From assembly GCA_051294375.1 (NCBI GenBank), contig CM119263.1, forward strand, positions 7,107,645-7,171,644: a stretch of DNA of 64,000 nt, written 5' to 3'. Shown piece by piece: positions 45,733 to 57,740 of the stretch. The translations under genes were made by a program, and so were the position numbers. Source of the stretch: Paraspadella gotoi. Taxonomy: Eukaryota; Chaetognatha. The first letter of the stretch is position 1. Every line of letters starts with the position of its first letter. Under the pieces are notes generated by a model that was given only the letters and a program-made list of their open reading frames with translations, was not told where the DNA came from and made no database searches.

Positions 45733-47351
45733 TTTTATTCAACAGGTGGAGAGAGAGAAAATATTTAAGGCTTGAAAAATACGATAGATATATATATTTA
45801 AAGATGTTAATTAAGCGATTATTTTCTGAATCAAGCTCATTGGCATGCACTAAGCAAGTAAAGCAAGTAAAGCATGTAAAATGTACATGAAGGGGAAATT
45901 AGAAGGTCATTCTCTCTCTCTCTCCTCTCTCTCTGTGCTTGTTTGGATAAAAAACAAAAAAACAAAAAAACAAAAAACAAAAAAACAATGAGTATTTTCT
46001 GTTTCACCGAAAATGAGATGTTGACACATATCCAAATTTCCATCAATGACGAATTATTAAGAAAATAATGAAACTAAACAAGAAAATAAAATAGGCCGTT
46101 ACCCTCCAATCCGCCAACGCCGTCCCGTCATTCACGCTCGACGATTTCTTTAAGACGCTCATCTCCGATTAAAAACCATTGAATAATAAAGATTAAGGGG
46201 GAAAAAAAGGAAAGAAAAGGAAAAAAATAAAGGGGAAAAAAAAAAATCCCGAATGTTGAAAAATGAAGGTGGACGAGGGAGATAAGACGACGAGGAAACG
46301 AAGCCTTTTATATCTAGAGAAGAGAGAAGATTGAAGTCTTGATGATTAATTCCTTTTTTTTTCTTTCTTAATTTCATTTTTTTCCCTCCCTTCTCTTTTC
46401 TTTTATTATGCGAAAAATAGGTTCTTAATGAACTTCAATGTAGGATCGCCGATATTCTTTAAACATCGACTTATGCAAATATGCTTTGAGAGAGAGAGAG
46501 AGAGCGAGAGAGAGCTTCGACCTGAATCGAAAGCTTCCCCGCTCGATCGCGCGCCAACATATTAACGTCTTTTCTGTCAGTTTATCGTTGTTTTGTTTTT
46601 CCTTTGTCACTCGCGAGAGGCGCGCGCGACTGTAAGTAGTGGCGTTTGATCATTTCTGAGAAAAGGTCCGTCGCTTCTTCGGTCGTCGCCCTCGGAAGTC
46701 AGTGACTGTCTCTTGTTAGAATTTTTCATCGCAATAATTTGAATAATTAAATTCACGTAAAATTAATAGGGGCGCCTAAATTAAAGTTACGTAAATAAAC
46801 TAATTTGAAGACAGCTGAAAAAGTTGTACGTAGTTTTTTTCATTTTTGGTGAGCATAAAATTTGTCTGATTTGCGATAAATTAACTTTTCTCTCCCTTAG
46901 TCGACCTTCCAAATATCATACTAATTAATTAATTAATTACTTTATTAATAAAAAAAAAATATTTTATGATAAAAATCTACGCCGCTGACTCCGATTCTCA
47001 TGAAAGCCGAACTCGTCATTTCGTCCCATTTTGTCTTTTCTATGAGATTCGCCCTTTTTTTCGCTCTTTTCTCGATTAGTCCCCATTTTCTTAGCCACGC
47101 CCCCCAGTCGCCCCCCCAGTCGCCCCCCACTCGCCCTCTTAACCCGGATCGGTCGCCCCTTTATTTTTTCCCCTCTCCACACATTTTAACTAACCCCATA
47201 AACCCTTTTAAACCTCACTCCATCCCCCCCTAACAATTCTCCCACCCCCCCTCCCTAAACACCCAACCTCTCCCCCTTCGGCTCCCCGGATGGAAGATAA
47301 ATCGGGTGTCGAGATCTCGTGCCATCCAATCTCTCCGGGGCGAAAACTTAC
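45733..47351. other. Gene-poor stretch
   Basis: Contains CAAGTAAAG repeats (45855-45880), a short CT run, an A5-7C run (45952-45986), short GA at 46488-46514, and C-rich DNA at 47098-47260 with CCCCCAGTCG repeats. No supported gene. Confidence 0.45.
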
Positions 47352-47529
47352 CCTGTAACCCTAACCCAAAGGAAGACCTCGGCTCCGATCACGAATCGCT
47401 GCATTCTTATTAGATGCAGAATTATTTTCAGGGCGTCAGTCGACTTGTTGGATGTTACGATGCGGCGTCCGTCATCAACGCTGTACGTTATACATTTTAC
47501 ATTGTGCGCTTCACGTCGTACAATTTTCC
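47352..47529 (-). CDS. Possible coding exon, minus strand
   Basis: On the minus strand an open stretch of about 60 codons ends exactly at a perfect donor, ACAGG|GTAAGT (complement of 47346-47351). It begins after a plausible acceptor (TTTTTAACAAAAG). It contains VKCITYSVDDGRRIVTSNKS and DALKIILHLIRMQRFVIGAE, has a balanced amino-acid mix, and is not made of repeats, unlike nearly all other open frames here. No family was recognised and no partner exon found, so it may belong to a gene with long introns or be chance. Confidence 0.33.
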
Positions 47530-49608
<2,079 letters not shown>

Positions 49609-49727
49609 GTTGGAATTAGTTCAACAACGATTCATTTGTATTGTAACGGACATGTTTCGGCTTTATTTTCGAGCCTTCATCAGCGTCAATTTAGTTTACA
49701 ACGAAACAGAAAGGATTACAATACAAT
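49609..49727 (-). mobile_element. Penelope-like terminal fragment
   Basis: The left part (GGAATTAGTTCAACAACGATTCATTT, given here as a landmark in two pieces: GGAATTAGTT and CAACAACGATTCATTT) matches the arms at 30142-30316. It carries the hammerhead core described separately. Exact 11-bp inverted repeats (TTGTATTGTAA at 49637 and TTACAATACAA at 49717) bracket the core. No protein-coding part of the element remains. Confidence 0.6.
49645..49689 (-). ncRNA. Type I hammerhead ribozyme core, apparently intact
   Basis: Read on the minus strand: stem I 5' side UGACG (49689-49685), CUGAUGA (49684-49678), stem II GGCU/AGCC with an A/U-rich loop, and GAAA (49659-49656). Stem III is the palindrome ACAUGU (49656-49651), the cleavage base is C at 49650 (GUC triplet), and stem I 3' side is CGUUA (49649-49645). 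Stem I pairs over 5 bp with one G-U. Stem III has only 2 bp with a 2-base loop, or pairs between two molecules through its palindrome, as described for hammerheads of Penelope-like elements. All core bases are present. Cleavage activity is inferred, not shown. Confidence 0.75.
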
Positions 49728-50125
49728 GAAAAATAAGAAAAACCTTTGAAGGAAAAACTAACTTTTTTAAAAAAAATGTAAAAAGTGAGAAAAGAAAAAA
49801 AGGAAAAAGAAAAGAAGAGAAGGAGAGAGACTGATTTTTCAAAAGAGGTTTTAAGGTGAGTTCAGTTGGGAGAAAGAAGCGTCCGGGTAAGGCGATACAA
49901 CGAAGACACGAAAGTCGTTCCGCTCGACAGTGTTGTGCTGCAGACTCAGATTCGTAGCGATAATGGGTTCACGGGGTTTTTCTTTTAAGCTTAAACGTTA
50001 GAAATTTAAGTTGTTGTTTAAAATATAAATAATTTAATAGTATGGTCCAAAAGGTGAAAATTTTCTCTGTTTAAAGTCACCCTAAAACACAGAAAATTAC
50101 ATAAAAGTCGGAAAGAACCGCAAAA
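49728..50125. other. Intergenic, A-rich
   Basis: No gene or known repeat seen. Confidence 0.45.
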
Positions 50126-50147
50126 GTGAGGGAAGAGAGAGAGAGAG

Positions 50148-50223
<76 letters not shown>

Positions 50224-50327
50224 GAGACAGAGAGAGAGAGAGGAGAGAGAGAGAAGAGAGAGAGAAAGAGAGAGAGAGAGGAGAGAGGAGAATGAGAGAG
50301 AGAGAGAGAGAGAGAGAGAAGGAGAGA

Positions 50328-50420
<93 letters not shown>

Positions 50421-50421
50421 G
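50126..50421. repeat. Long interrupted (GA)n array, about 300 bases
   Basis: GA repeat with ACAGAG, GGAGAG and AAAGAG interruptions. All long open frames over it are repeat shadows. Confidence 0.96.
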
Positions 50422-50504
50422 AGAATCGATAACAAAAAAACTCAATTTCAGCTGGGAATTCAGCCGAAACAACTTCCTTTAACGTTATCTTCAATGACAT
50501 CGTT

Positions 50505-50611
50505 CCATCGACGACGACGACGACGACGACGCCAAAGACGAAGACTACGACGGTAAAAGCAACGACGACGACGCGAACGACGACGACGAAAACAACATCA
50601 ACGATAACAAA
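50505..50611. repeat. (GAC)n arrays
   Basis: Perfect (ACG)n at about 50510-50531 and further GACGACGACG runs up to the ATG at 50612. They may be coding (acidic stretch) or only repeat. Confidence 0.9.
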
Positions 50612-50739
50612 ATGGGCGACAACAAGGAGTGGCTCACGTTCAACACCCAAAATTTCGTTCGTAATTCTTTTTCCTCCGAAACATCAACATCAACAACAAC
50701 AACAACGGGAAAGAGAAAAACCGAGAAAATATCTATTTT
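50612..50739 (+). CDS. Possible first coding exon
   Basis: An ATG in AACAAAATGGGC (a good start context) opens MGDNKEWLTFNTQNFVRNSF, a Ser/Thr run (from ACA repeats) and GKRKTEK. A GTAAGA donor follows at 50740; without splicing the frame would stop four bases later. An in-frame Asp/Asn-rich stretch precedes the ATG. No family or second exon was recognised. Confidence 0.28.
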
Positions 50740-50743
50740 GTAA

Positions 50744-51673
50744 GAAGAAAGGTTACTTCTCAGTTTTTTATTGTTTTCTTTTTTCTTGTGTTTTTCCTTG
50801 TCTTTTTTCTTCGTGTCATTTTACAAAATAAGTATCAATTTATGGATTGCGTTATTTTGTGACCTTTGTCCTTTTCCGTGTTAGAGGGTGATTGTTGTGG
50901 GCGATGCAAAAAAACCTTTCTTCCCATTCCCTATGCAATTTCTTATCTTCATCGTTTTCATTCGCAAGTACTCGTCTTTTCTTTCTCTCCAAGAGAACCT
51001 AAAGGTCCCTCTTACTCTCTTTCTATCCTATTCTCTATCCGTTCCTTTCCTATCCTATTCTATTCCTTTCCTATTATATCCTATTCTCTATCCGATCCTT
51101 ACTCCTTCTCCTCATCACCTCTCCCAATCCTTTTTCTCTTCCCCCCCCCAAACTAACCATCCACATCTAACCTACTTTTCCCATCCTACTCTCCCTTCTC
51201 CCTCCCCCTTTTACTCTACCCGTGACAAAAATCCTCAACGCAACATCTTATCAGTTCAAGAAGGGAAAACCGCCGTTGCCGTTGACGACGGGGCGTCGGC
51301 ATGCGGACGGCGCTTTCGGTCGACTTCGCGGCGCGCCGAGGGGGCGCGCGGCGTAGCATGTCGGCAAAAGTCGCTTGGCCGATTCTTTTGTTTTAATTGC
51401 ATCCGATTTCTTTGCTAAAACAGATTTATCCCTTCGGTCAGGACTTCAGTGAGGGGAGAGTGAGGGAGAGGGAGGCGGGGACGGATGTGATAAGAGAGGA
51501 CGCGAGAGAAGTGGCGGTGGGGAGAATGTGGGGCAGACAGGCGGAAGTTGGCGAGGGAGGGGAGAAGTGACACGCGGTAGAAAGTAGGGAAAAAGAGTTG
51601 TCTGGAGATCAGAAGAACAATAGGAAACATGAGAGAAAAACTAAAGAAAGAAAAAAAAAACAGAGAAATAAAA
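50744..51673. other. Gene-poor stretch
   Basis: Pyrimidine-rich at 50930-51220 (CCTATTCTATTCC words), a GC-rich patch at 51270-51350, and G/A-rich at 51440-51560. No supported gene. Confidence 0.45.
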
Positions 51674-52044
51674 TACGCATGTGGTCAAAAAAAATTTAAT
51701 AGTTATGACAAAAGCATTTTATTTTTTTATTCTATTTTTCTAATACCACTTCCATGCGACGTCCGCGATGAGGGAGAGAGTCCTAGAGATCGCAAATATT
51801 AAGGGTTCAGCTCCCGCTAATGCATTTTATAATTTTTTGATTTCATCAACTGTCGTGGTGTTGTACTTTGAAATATCCTTTTTCATCCTTGACGAGATGT
51901 TTATAAGATATTGCAGTTAGGCGAGTTTCTGGGCCAACCTTTGAGCACCTTGATACCGATTTCCTCATACTATTTTTGGATGGCTTTGGCTTTGTATCCA
52001 GGAGCTCTCTTCAAAGTTTAAACTTTTTTTTGACCACATCTGTA
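51674..52044 (-). mobile_element. Tc1/mariner-like transposon, internally deleted and decayed
   Basis: Terminal inverted repeats of about 25 bases: TACGCATGTGGTCAAAAAAA at 51674 and, as complement, TACAGATGTGGTCAAAAAAA ending at 52044. Both begin with the TA dinucleotide that Tc1/mariner elements duplicate on insertion. The minus strand encodes the C-terminal part of a transposase: APGYKAKAIQK, YEEIGIKVLKGWPRNSP (family pattern: GWP.NSPDLNPIE). In-frame stops follow K and occur soon after the NSP. The catalytic third acidic residue region is lost. At about 370 bp it is a non-autonomous remnant. Confidence 0.85.
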
Positions 52045-52424
52045 TATACTTTCAGTAAGATGCCTGGAAATAAAGGTAAAATTCTAAAAGTCAATTATGA
52101 ACAGCGTACCACCAGTGAACTTTTTTATAAAAAAAATTAAAAATTTTTTATTCATTAATATTTATTAGTACAATGTTGTTCATTCTTCACTTTTAGAAAT
52201 TTAATTAAAGTTAAACGGTTACAAAGATACAAGGGCCAGTGTAAAAATTTAAAACGAATGACATTAAGATTTGAAAACATTGAAATTATTACCCTCGCCG
52301 TGAAAACCTGGAGGTAATTTTGCGGGTGAAAGTCACTTTAGAACCGAAGATTCTTGAGGGTGTGAATTGTTTGGAGACGAGAGGCGATAAAGAAAGGCGT
52401 CAAAGCTCGGATATCGGAAGGGGC
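52045..52424. other. AT-rich intergenic DNA
   Basis: No gene or repeat recognised. Confidence 0.45.
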
Positions 52425-52497
<73 letters not shown>

Positions 52498-52498
52498 T
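52425..52498. repeat. (GA)n microsatellite
   Basis: GA array with AAAG interruptions. Confidence 0.95.
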
Positions 52499-52639
52499 CT
52501 TTGAAATTGAACGACAGAAGTGAAAGGAAAAAGAAGAAAAGTCTAAAAGGTGGAAGGGACGAATCCAAAGGTTGCTAAAAAATCTTAGACTTGAGCACAA
52601 AAAATTATTCTTATATTTTATGTTATTTTCTTTCGCCGT

Positions 52640-52940
52640 GAAGATAGAAGTGACGATAGAAGTGAGAGAGGTTGTGAATATAGAAGTGAAGATAGAAGTG
52701 AGAGAGGTTTTGAATATAGAATTGAAGATAGAAGTGAGAGAGGTTGTGAATATAGAAGTCAATATAGAAGTGAGAGAGGTTGTGAATATAGAATTGAAGA
52801 TAAAAGTGAGAGAGGTTGTGAATATAGAAGTGAAGATAAAAGTGAGAGAGGTTGTGAATATAGAAGTGAAGATAAAAGTGAGAGAGGTTGTGAATATAGA
52901 AGTGAAGATAGAACTGAGAGAGGTTGTGAATGGCGAGTGA
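52640..52940 (+). repeat. 36-bp minisatellite, about 8 copies
   Basis: Unit in two pieces: GAAGTGAGAGAGGTTGTGAA and TATAGAAGTGAAGATA, 36 bases in all. Copies differ by substitutions (A/G, G/T), with no indels. Because 36 is a multiple of three, frames on both strands stay open (a 12-residue repeat VREVVNIEVKIE on the + strand, and longer ones on the minus strand). The open frame is therefore no evidence of coding. Confidence 0.92.
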
Positions 52941-53723
52941 AATCTGAGCGAGAGGAGATTCACGAACCGTGAGCCACAAAGACGAGCGAAGGAACCGATA
53001 AAACGGAAGTGACAATCACACGAATGTGAGTGTGAAGTGAAAGGCTCACGTGAAAAACGCAACTGCAGGGAAGGGACAATAGGAAATCGCTCAATTTAAT
53101 GTTTGAACATCAGGGATGGTTACTTTTAGAATAGATTGAGAATTGTTCAATAGTTACAATTTCTTTAAAAGTACATGGTAAAAGTTTATCTTTATAAATA
53201 TCATTTTTTATGGCGACATATAGGCATGAAAATCAAAAAAATTAATTAAATCTACAGCTGCAAGTGAATAAGAAAGTAGCAATTTTTATTTATGTTTCAA
53301 ACTAAAATAATGATATACAGTTAGTAGACAAGAGTGGAAAAAAAGGCCCTTCGCAAGAATAATGTCCCCTTCTCGCTCATTTAAAAAAAAATTAAGGTCT
53401 CTCTATTATGTCTTTGCACTTGTAATTGCTATTATTAAAAATAATTGTATATGAAAATATCAATTTACAAGCTAAAGATTCCCTCAGCAAGGATTCTTCT
53501 ATTTGGTTAAAATATCTTTTTTCTCTTTTTTTATTTAACAGGAAATCTTTCCTTTGAAAATACGAATATTCAGGCGTCTGAGTTAAGTGAAGGTAAGGGA
53601 AGAAGTAGGTCGAGGTAACTGCCGCTTCGTTGGGGTAAAGTTAAGCAAGAAAGGAAAGAACCGGAGAGAGGGGAAAGAAAATACAAAATTAGGGAAATAA
53701 AAAAGTAAACGAATAGGAGTGAT
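52941..53723. other. Intergenic, no gene seen
   Basis: Mixed, then AT-rich DNA. No recognisable gene. Confidence 0.45.
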
Positions 53724-53950
53724 GGAAAGGAGCGAGAACGGGAGCTAAGGAAAGGAGTGAAAAGGAGAACCTAGGAAATTAACAAAAGAAAGGAGCAAAG
53801 GAAAGTAGCGAAGAGGGGTTAAGGTAAGCGAGCAAAAGAAAGGAGTGAGAAAGAGAGTAAAGAAAAGGAGCGAGAGGGGTATATAAGAAAAGGAGCGAGA
53901 AGGATAGCAAAGAAAAGGAGCGAGGAGGGTTCTAAGGAAAGGAGCGAGGA
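53724..53950 (+). repeat. 25-bp minisatellite, about 9 copies
   Basis: Unit approximated by AAAAGGAGCGAGAAGG followed by ATAGCAAAG. The period of 25 is exact in the last four copies (53850-53945) and looser before. Confidence 0.82.
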
Positions 53951-54045
53951 AGAGCCCCGTTACTGTTTCTTTATCCCGCGGACTTAAAGAAGCCTTGAGC
54001 GCAGGAAGCGAAATTAGCATTACTCTATCGAACTGCCAGTCGCTG

Positions 54046-54046
54046 A

Positions 54047-54085
<39 letters not shown>

Positions 54086-54122
54086 GAGAGAGAGAGAGAG
54101 AGATGGAGAGAGAGAGAGAGAC
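54046..54122. repeat. (GA)n microsatellite
   Basis: GA array with ACGAG and ATGGAG interruptions. Confidence 0.95.
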
Positions 54123-54347
54123 AGAATAAAATAAAAGAGGAAAAAAAAGAAGGCAGTGGAGGAAAGAAATAAGCGGAGAAGAAAAAGTTCGGGGAGAAAA
54201 AATGTAAATTGAGAAAAAAAAACATGAAAAAATATGGCGAAAAAAGGGAGAAATAAAAAAGAAAGTAAAAAGCCGAAGTTTAAAATAGAAACGTTTGGTT
54301 GTAAAAAAACAAAGCGAGCTTAATTCGAATAATGGATAAAATGAAGG
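54123..54347. other. A-rich DNA between two GA arrays
   Basis: No gene seen. Confidence 0.45.
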
Positions 54348-54361
54348 AAGAGAGAGAGAAG

Positions 54362-54411
<50 letters not shown>

Positions 54412-54440
54412 AGAAGAGTAGAGAGAGAGAGAGAGAGAGT
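54348..54440. repeat. (GA)n microsatellite
   Basis: GA array with AAGAG interruptions. Confidence 0.95.
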
Positions 54441-55019
54441 AAAGGTCATTTAACTGGTAGCAAGGTTTGCTCGATCGCAGTAAAACTCCAGATTTAAACA
54501 TTTAAAATTTTATTACACCTGACTTGAGCTACCTAAACACTTTAGTCTTCAATTTAAAATACATATATTATATTTTCTAAAATAAAAACTGAACTTTTTT
54601 TTCATATTCCAATTTATTGTTAAATTCTAAAATTGAAAACAACATTTTGCCCGAAATTTAACGAAATGTAATTTTTTTTTATCTTTCAGACTTCTAATCA
54701 CTTTTGCCATCATCGTAAAATTCTTGAGAAAAAAAATCACGGATCCTTTTTTTTTTCATCCTCTTTTGAAAGAAAAAAACCTTTTAACTTTTCTTTAACT
54801 GCTATCTGCGCCATCTTTCTTCTCTAACCAACCTTTTTCACTCGACTCCCTTTTGTTGAAATCAGCCTAAACAAAATAGCAACTCGACATACAAACTCCT
54901 AATACCATCCTATATCTCCAACACAACAGTTGTCGTCTTTCGTTATGATTATTGTTTAAATCAAATCCGTCTGAGGATCATCATTTCGACGAAAGTTTTA
55001 GTTTATTTTTGATTGCCGT
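54441..55019. other. AT-rich intergenic DNA
   Basis: No gene or known repeat recognised. Confidence 0.45.
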
Positions 55020-55057
55020 CTCCCTCTCCCTCCCTCTCTCTCTCTCTCTCTCTCATC

Positions 55058-55098
<41 letters not shown>
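55020..55098. repeat. (CT)n microsatellite
   Basis: Two CT blocks separated by ATCGTC. Confidence 0.95.
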
Positions 55099-55099
<1 letters not shown>

Positions 55100-56304
55100 C
55101 GTCTTTTCCCTCGTGTGCTTTCTCGGTTCGTAAACAAATTAGGTCGGTATGTTTATTTTATAACTGGATGAGAGAAAAGCCTAAATCGTTCTCACATATG
55201 CACACTTTTGTGTTTATCTTTTTTAGTTACGTCGCGAGTACTTTTCTGTCGGTCTGTTGGTCGGTTGGTCGGTCAGTCAATATGTCTGTCCGTCGGTCTG
55301 TCCCACTTATATTAAAAATTAATGTTTAGATTAGATTAGATTTATTCAAGAAGGACGGGCCGGGGGTAGGCCATGGGTCGCAGTTACAAATAATCACAGA
55401 CAGGTTTATAATTAATCACAGCATAACGAGAATGTGATTTGCCTATAGTTGGTTGATCATTTGTTAAGACAGAAAAAAAACCTCTAAGAGACTGCTAGCG
55501 CCGCCTTCAGGAATTTATAAAACTATAAAGAATAAAAGACGAAATTTTGATGCAGTGCATGTCATAAAAAAGTTTTTTAGTCATGTCATGTCATATAATG
55601 TCATATCATGTGATCAAATACACGTGAAAAAAAGTCACTGCGGCGCAACACATTGGAATTACTGTTCTTGTTTTTCTTTTATTTCCTTTTTTTTTCGTTT
55701 CCATCTTTTTTTCTCTTTCTCTTTCCATTTCCGCAACCATTTATGCGTCGGTGGCGCCACAACAGACGATAGTGAATTCTTCTTGCCCCTCTGACCCTTT
55801 CTTCCTCCTATGCATTTTTTCTTCTTTTCTTTTTCTTTTTCTTTTCTTTTCTTCTCTTTTTTTTAGTCGCAAGTTTCTGTTATCGTCTTTTTCTCGTTAC
55901 TTTTTTCCTCTTCTTCCTTTGTCCCTTCGTTATTCCAACACAATCCGCAATTCATCTCATCATAAAATATATTTCAGCCTTTTTTCCTTCTCGTATAATT
56001 TATGCGAAGGTAAATTCGCTCGAACGGGGTTGTCGTTTTGTTTATGTTTTATAATTTTCTCTCTTTCTCTATATCTTCCACTTAAACGTTCCTGTTTTAT
56101 CACCACGCCGCCGTGGCAGATTCATCTTCATCACTCTTTCTTTTCATTTTTTTCATTTTTCTTTCATTTCATGTTCACCCATTTTCCATTTTTCATTTTT
56201 ACCGCATCTGAAATCCGCGTGAGTTCACTTCAAGCACGGACGCATTTCCGGGACGCACCCTCGCGAGAGCCCTCGAATTGGTGCACACAGTACGTATGTA
56301 TTGG
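55099..56304. other. Gene-poor stretch
   Basis: Contains GGTCGGT/CTGTCGGT repeats (55246-55300) and a GATTAGATTAGATTTATTCA motif (55329-55348) of the kind often found at retroelement ends. Also ATGTCAT repeats (55575-55615) and pyrimidine-rich DNA to 56200. No supported gene. Confidence 0.45.
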
Positions 56305-56329
56305 NNNNNNNNNNNNNNNNNNNNNNNNN
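56305..56329. other. Assembly gap, 25 N
   Basis: Fixed-size N run. Confidence 0.99.
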
Positions 56330-57557
56330 TGAGATCTAGAGAGAGAGAGAGAGAAAGAAGAAGGAAAGTGAGAGATACCAGTAACCGGAAACCAAGAATG
56401 TCGTAAGTCTGTACATGGAAAACTTTTCCATTTATGAGGATAAAAAAAGCTTTAGGATTTTTATAGGAAGTTGCCTGCGATCCTGGCTATTGGCCCATTT
56501 AAGCAATTTTTCCAAAAAAATAATCTTTAAACGGCACTTAAAAATTGGGTCAAAAATTTTTTTTTAAAAAACTTGCATAGCTCTAATGATAATTTTAAAA
56601 TTTTTTCTTAAAATTTTGCCAACTTATCACTCAAGAGGGTTTGTAACTTCTGTAGAAATATTGTTACTATCAAAAATTTTTTTTCCCATATTTATTCAAG
56701 TGCTAAGTATTTTAGATGGTCATTTTTTCAAATGATGGCATAACTTCTTATTGTGAATAATTATGGTTTTAAATTTTAAGTAATAGGTGGGCCTTGGGTA
56801 GTCCTACAATACATATAAATTTCAATCATTTTGGAAAAAACTTTTTTGACACACGGTCAATTTTTTTGTTTTTCCAAAATTCAAATTGTCAATCCTGCTA
56901 AAAATATTCATTGCAAATAATGTATTCTTTGGCCTATAAATCAGTTAAAACATATTTAACAAAAAATAAAGCCTAAAGCAACAAATTTTTCCTCACATTT
57001 TTAAAAACCTCATTTGCATATTGTTGCATTTTTATAATTTTGCTAAAGTTTTTTCACAATAAAAACTAATCCTTTTTTTAAAATTTTTGGTACACAGAAT
57101 AAATATAATCAAACCTTTAAAAATATAACCATCAACCCTAATTATTTAAGAAATTTCAAATATTTTTTAAATGTATTTTATATAATTAGCTAAAAAATAA
57201 TGATTTTAATCAAGCATTCTGCTAACTTTTTCAAAGGTGGGCATCATTGAAAAGAGGGCAACTCAAGGATTCCAAATAAATAATTTTTTTTACCAAATTT
57301 AATGTCCAAAAGCTGAGATAATTCTTTCCAAAGTGCCTCAACAAATTGAAAAAAACATTCCTTTTTTAAATCGTTAATCGAAAATGCGACTACGAATAGT
57401 TTTTGTTTCAATACTTGGTAACTAGGTCAAAGAATTGTTTCATATTTTGTGGTAATGTCATGTACAGGAGAAAATAAATATTATAGAAGATTCTCAATCG
57501 ATTTTAAAATCTTGGCTAGAAACATTTTACTCTTTTTCTACCAAGTTTTTTAGAAGT
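56330..57557. other. AT-rich gene-free DNA
   Basis: Short GA at 56337-56354, then AT-rich DNA with many TTTTT and AAAAA runs and no open frame of note. Similar texture to 38464-40266. Confidence 0.5.
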
Positions 57558-57740
57558 ATGCTAAATGTTTCTCTGATTAGCGCAAAATAGAATTTGAGAA
57601 TAAAAAATTAAATAGTAAATAGTTTGGTGAGTTATGTCTCAATAGATGAAAAAAAAACGGCTTGTTAAGAAATTTGAATCTGGAATAGGGATAACTTAGG
57701 CGTACCAATGGCATCGTCCATGCAATCGTTCTTCTCAAAT
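57558..57740 (+). repeat. Dispersed ~185-bp repeat, copy 2
   Basis: GCTAAATGTTTCTCTGATTA, GTTATGTCTCAATAGATGAA, TAACTTAGGCGTACCAATGG and CATCGTCCATGCAATCGTTC match 38277-38463. Its right end coincides with the start of the A+T tract. Confidence 0.8.

Noticed and set aside
50018-50650. 210-codon minus-strand frame
   Set aside because: Poly-Ser/Leu from the 300-base GA array and poly-Val from the (GAC)n array.
52400-53062. 220-codon minus-strand frame over the 36-bp minisatellite
   Set aside because: Open only because the period is a multiple of three; it reads through a GA array and the minisatellite.
53745-54449. 234-codon minus-strand Ser/Leu/Phe-rich frame
   Set aside because: Made of two (GA)n arrays and the 25-bp minisatellite read on the complementary strand.
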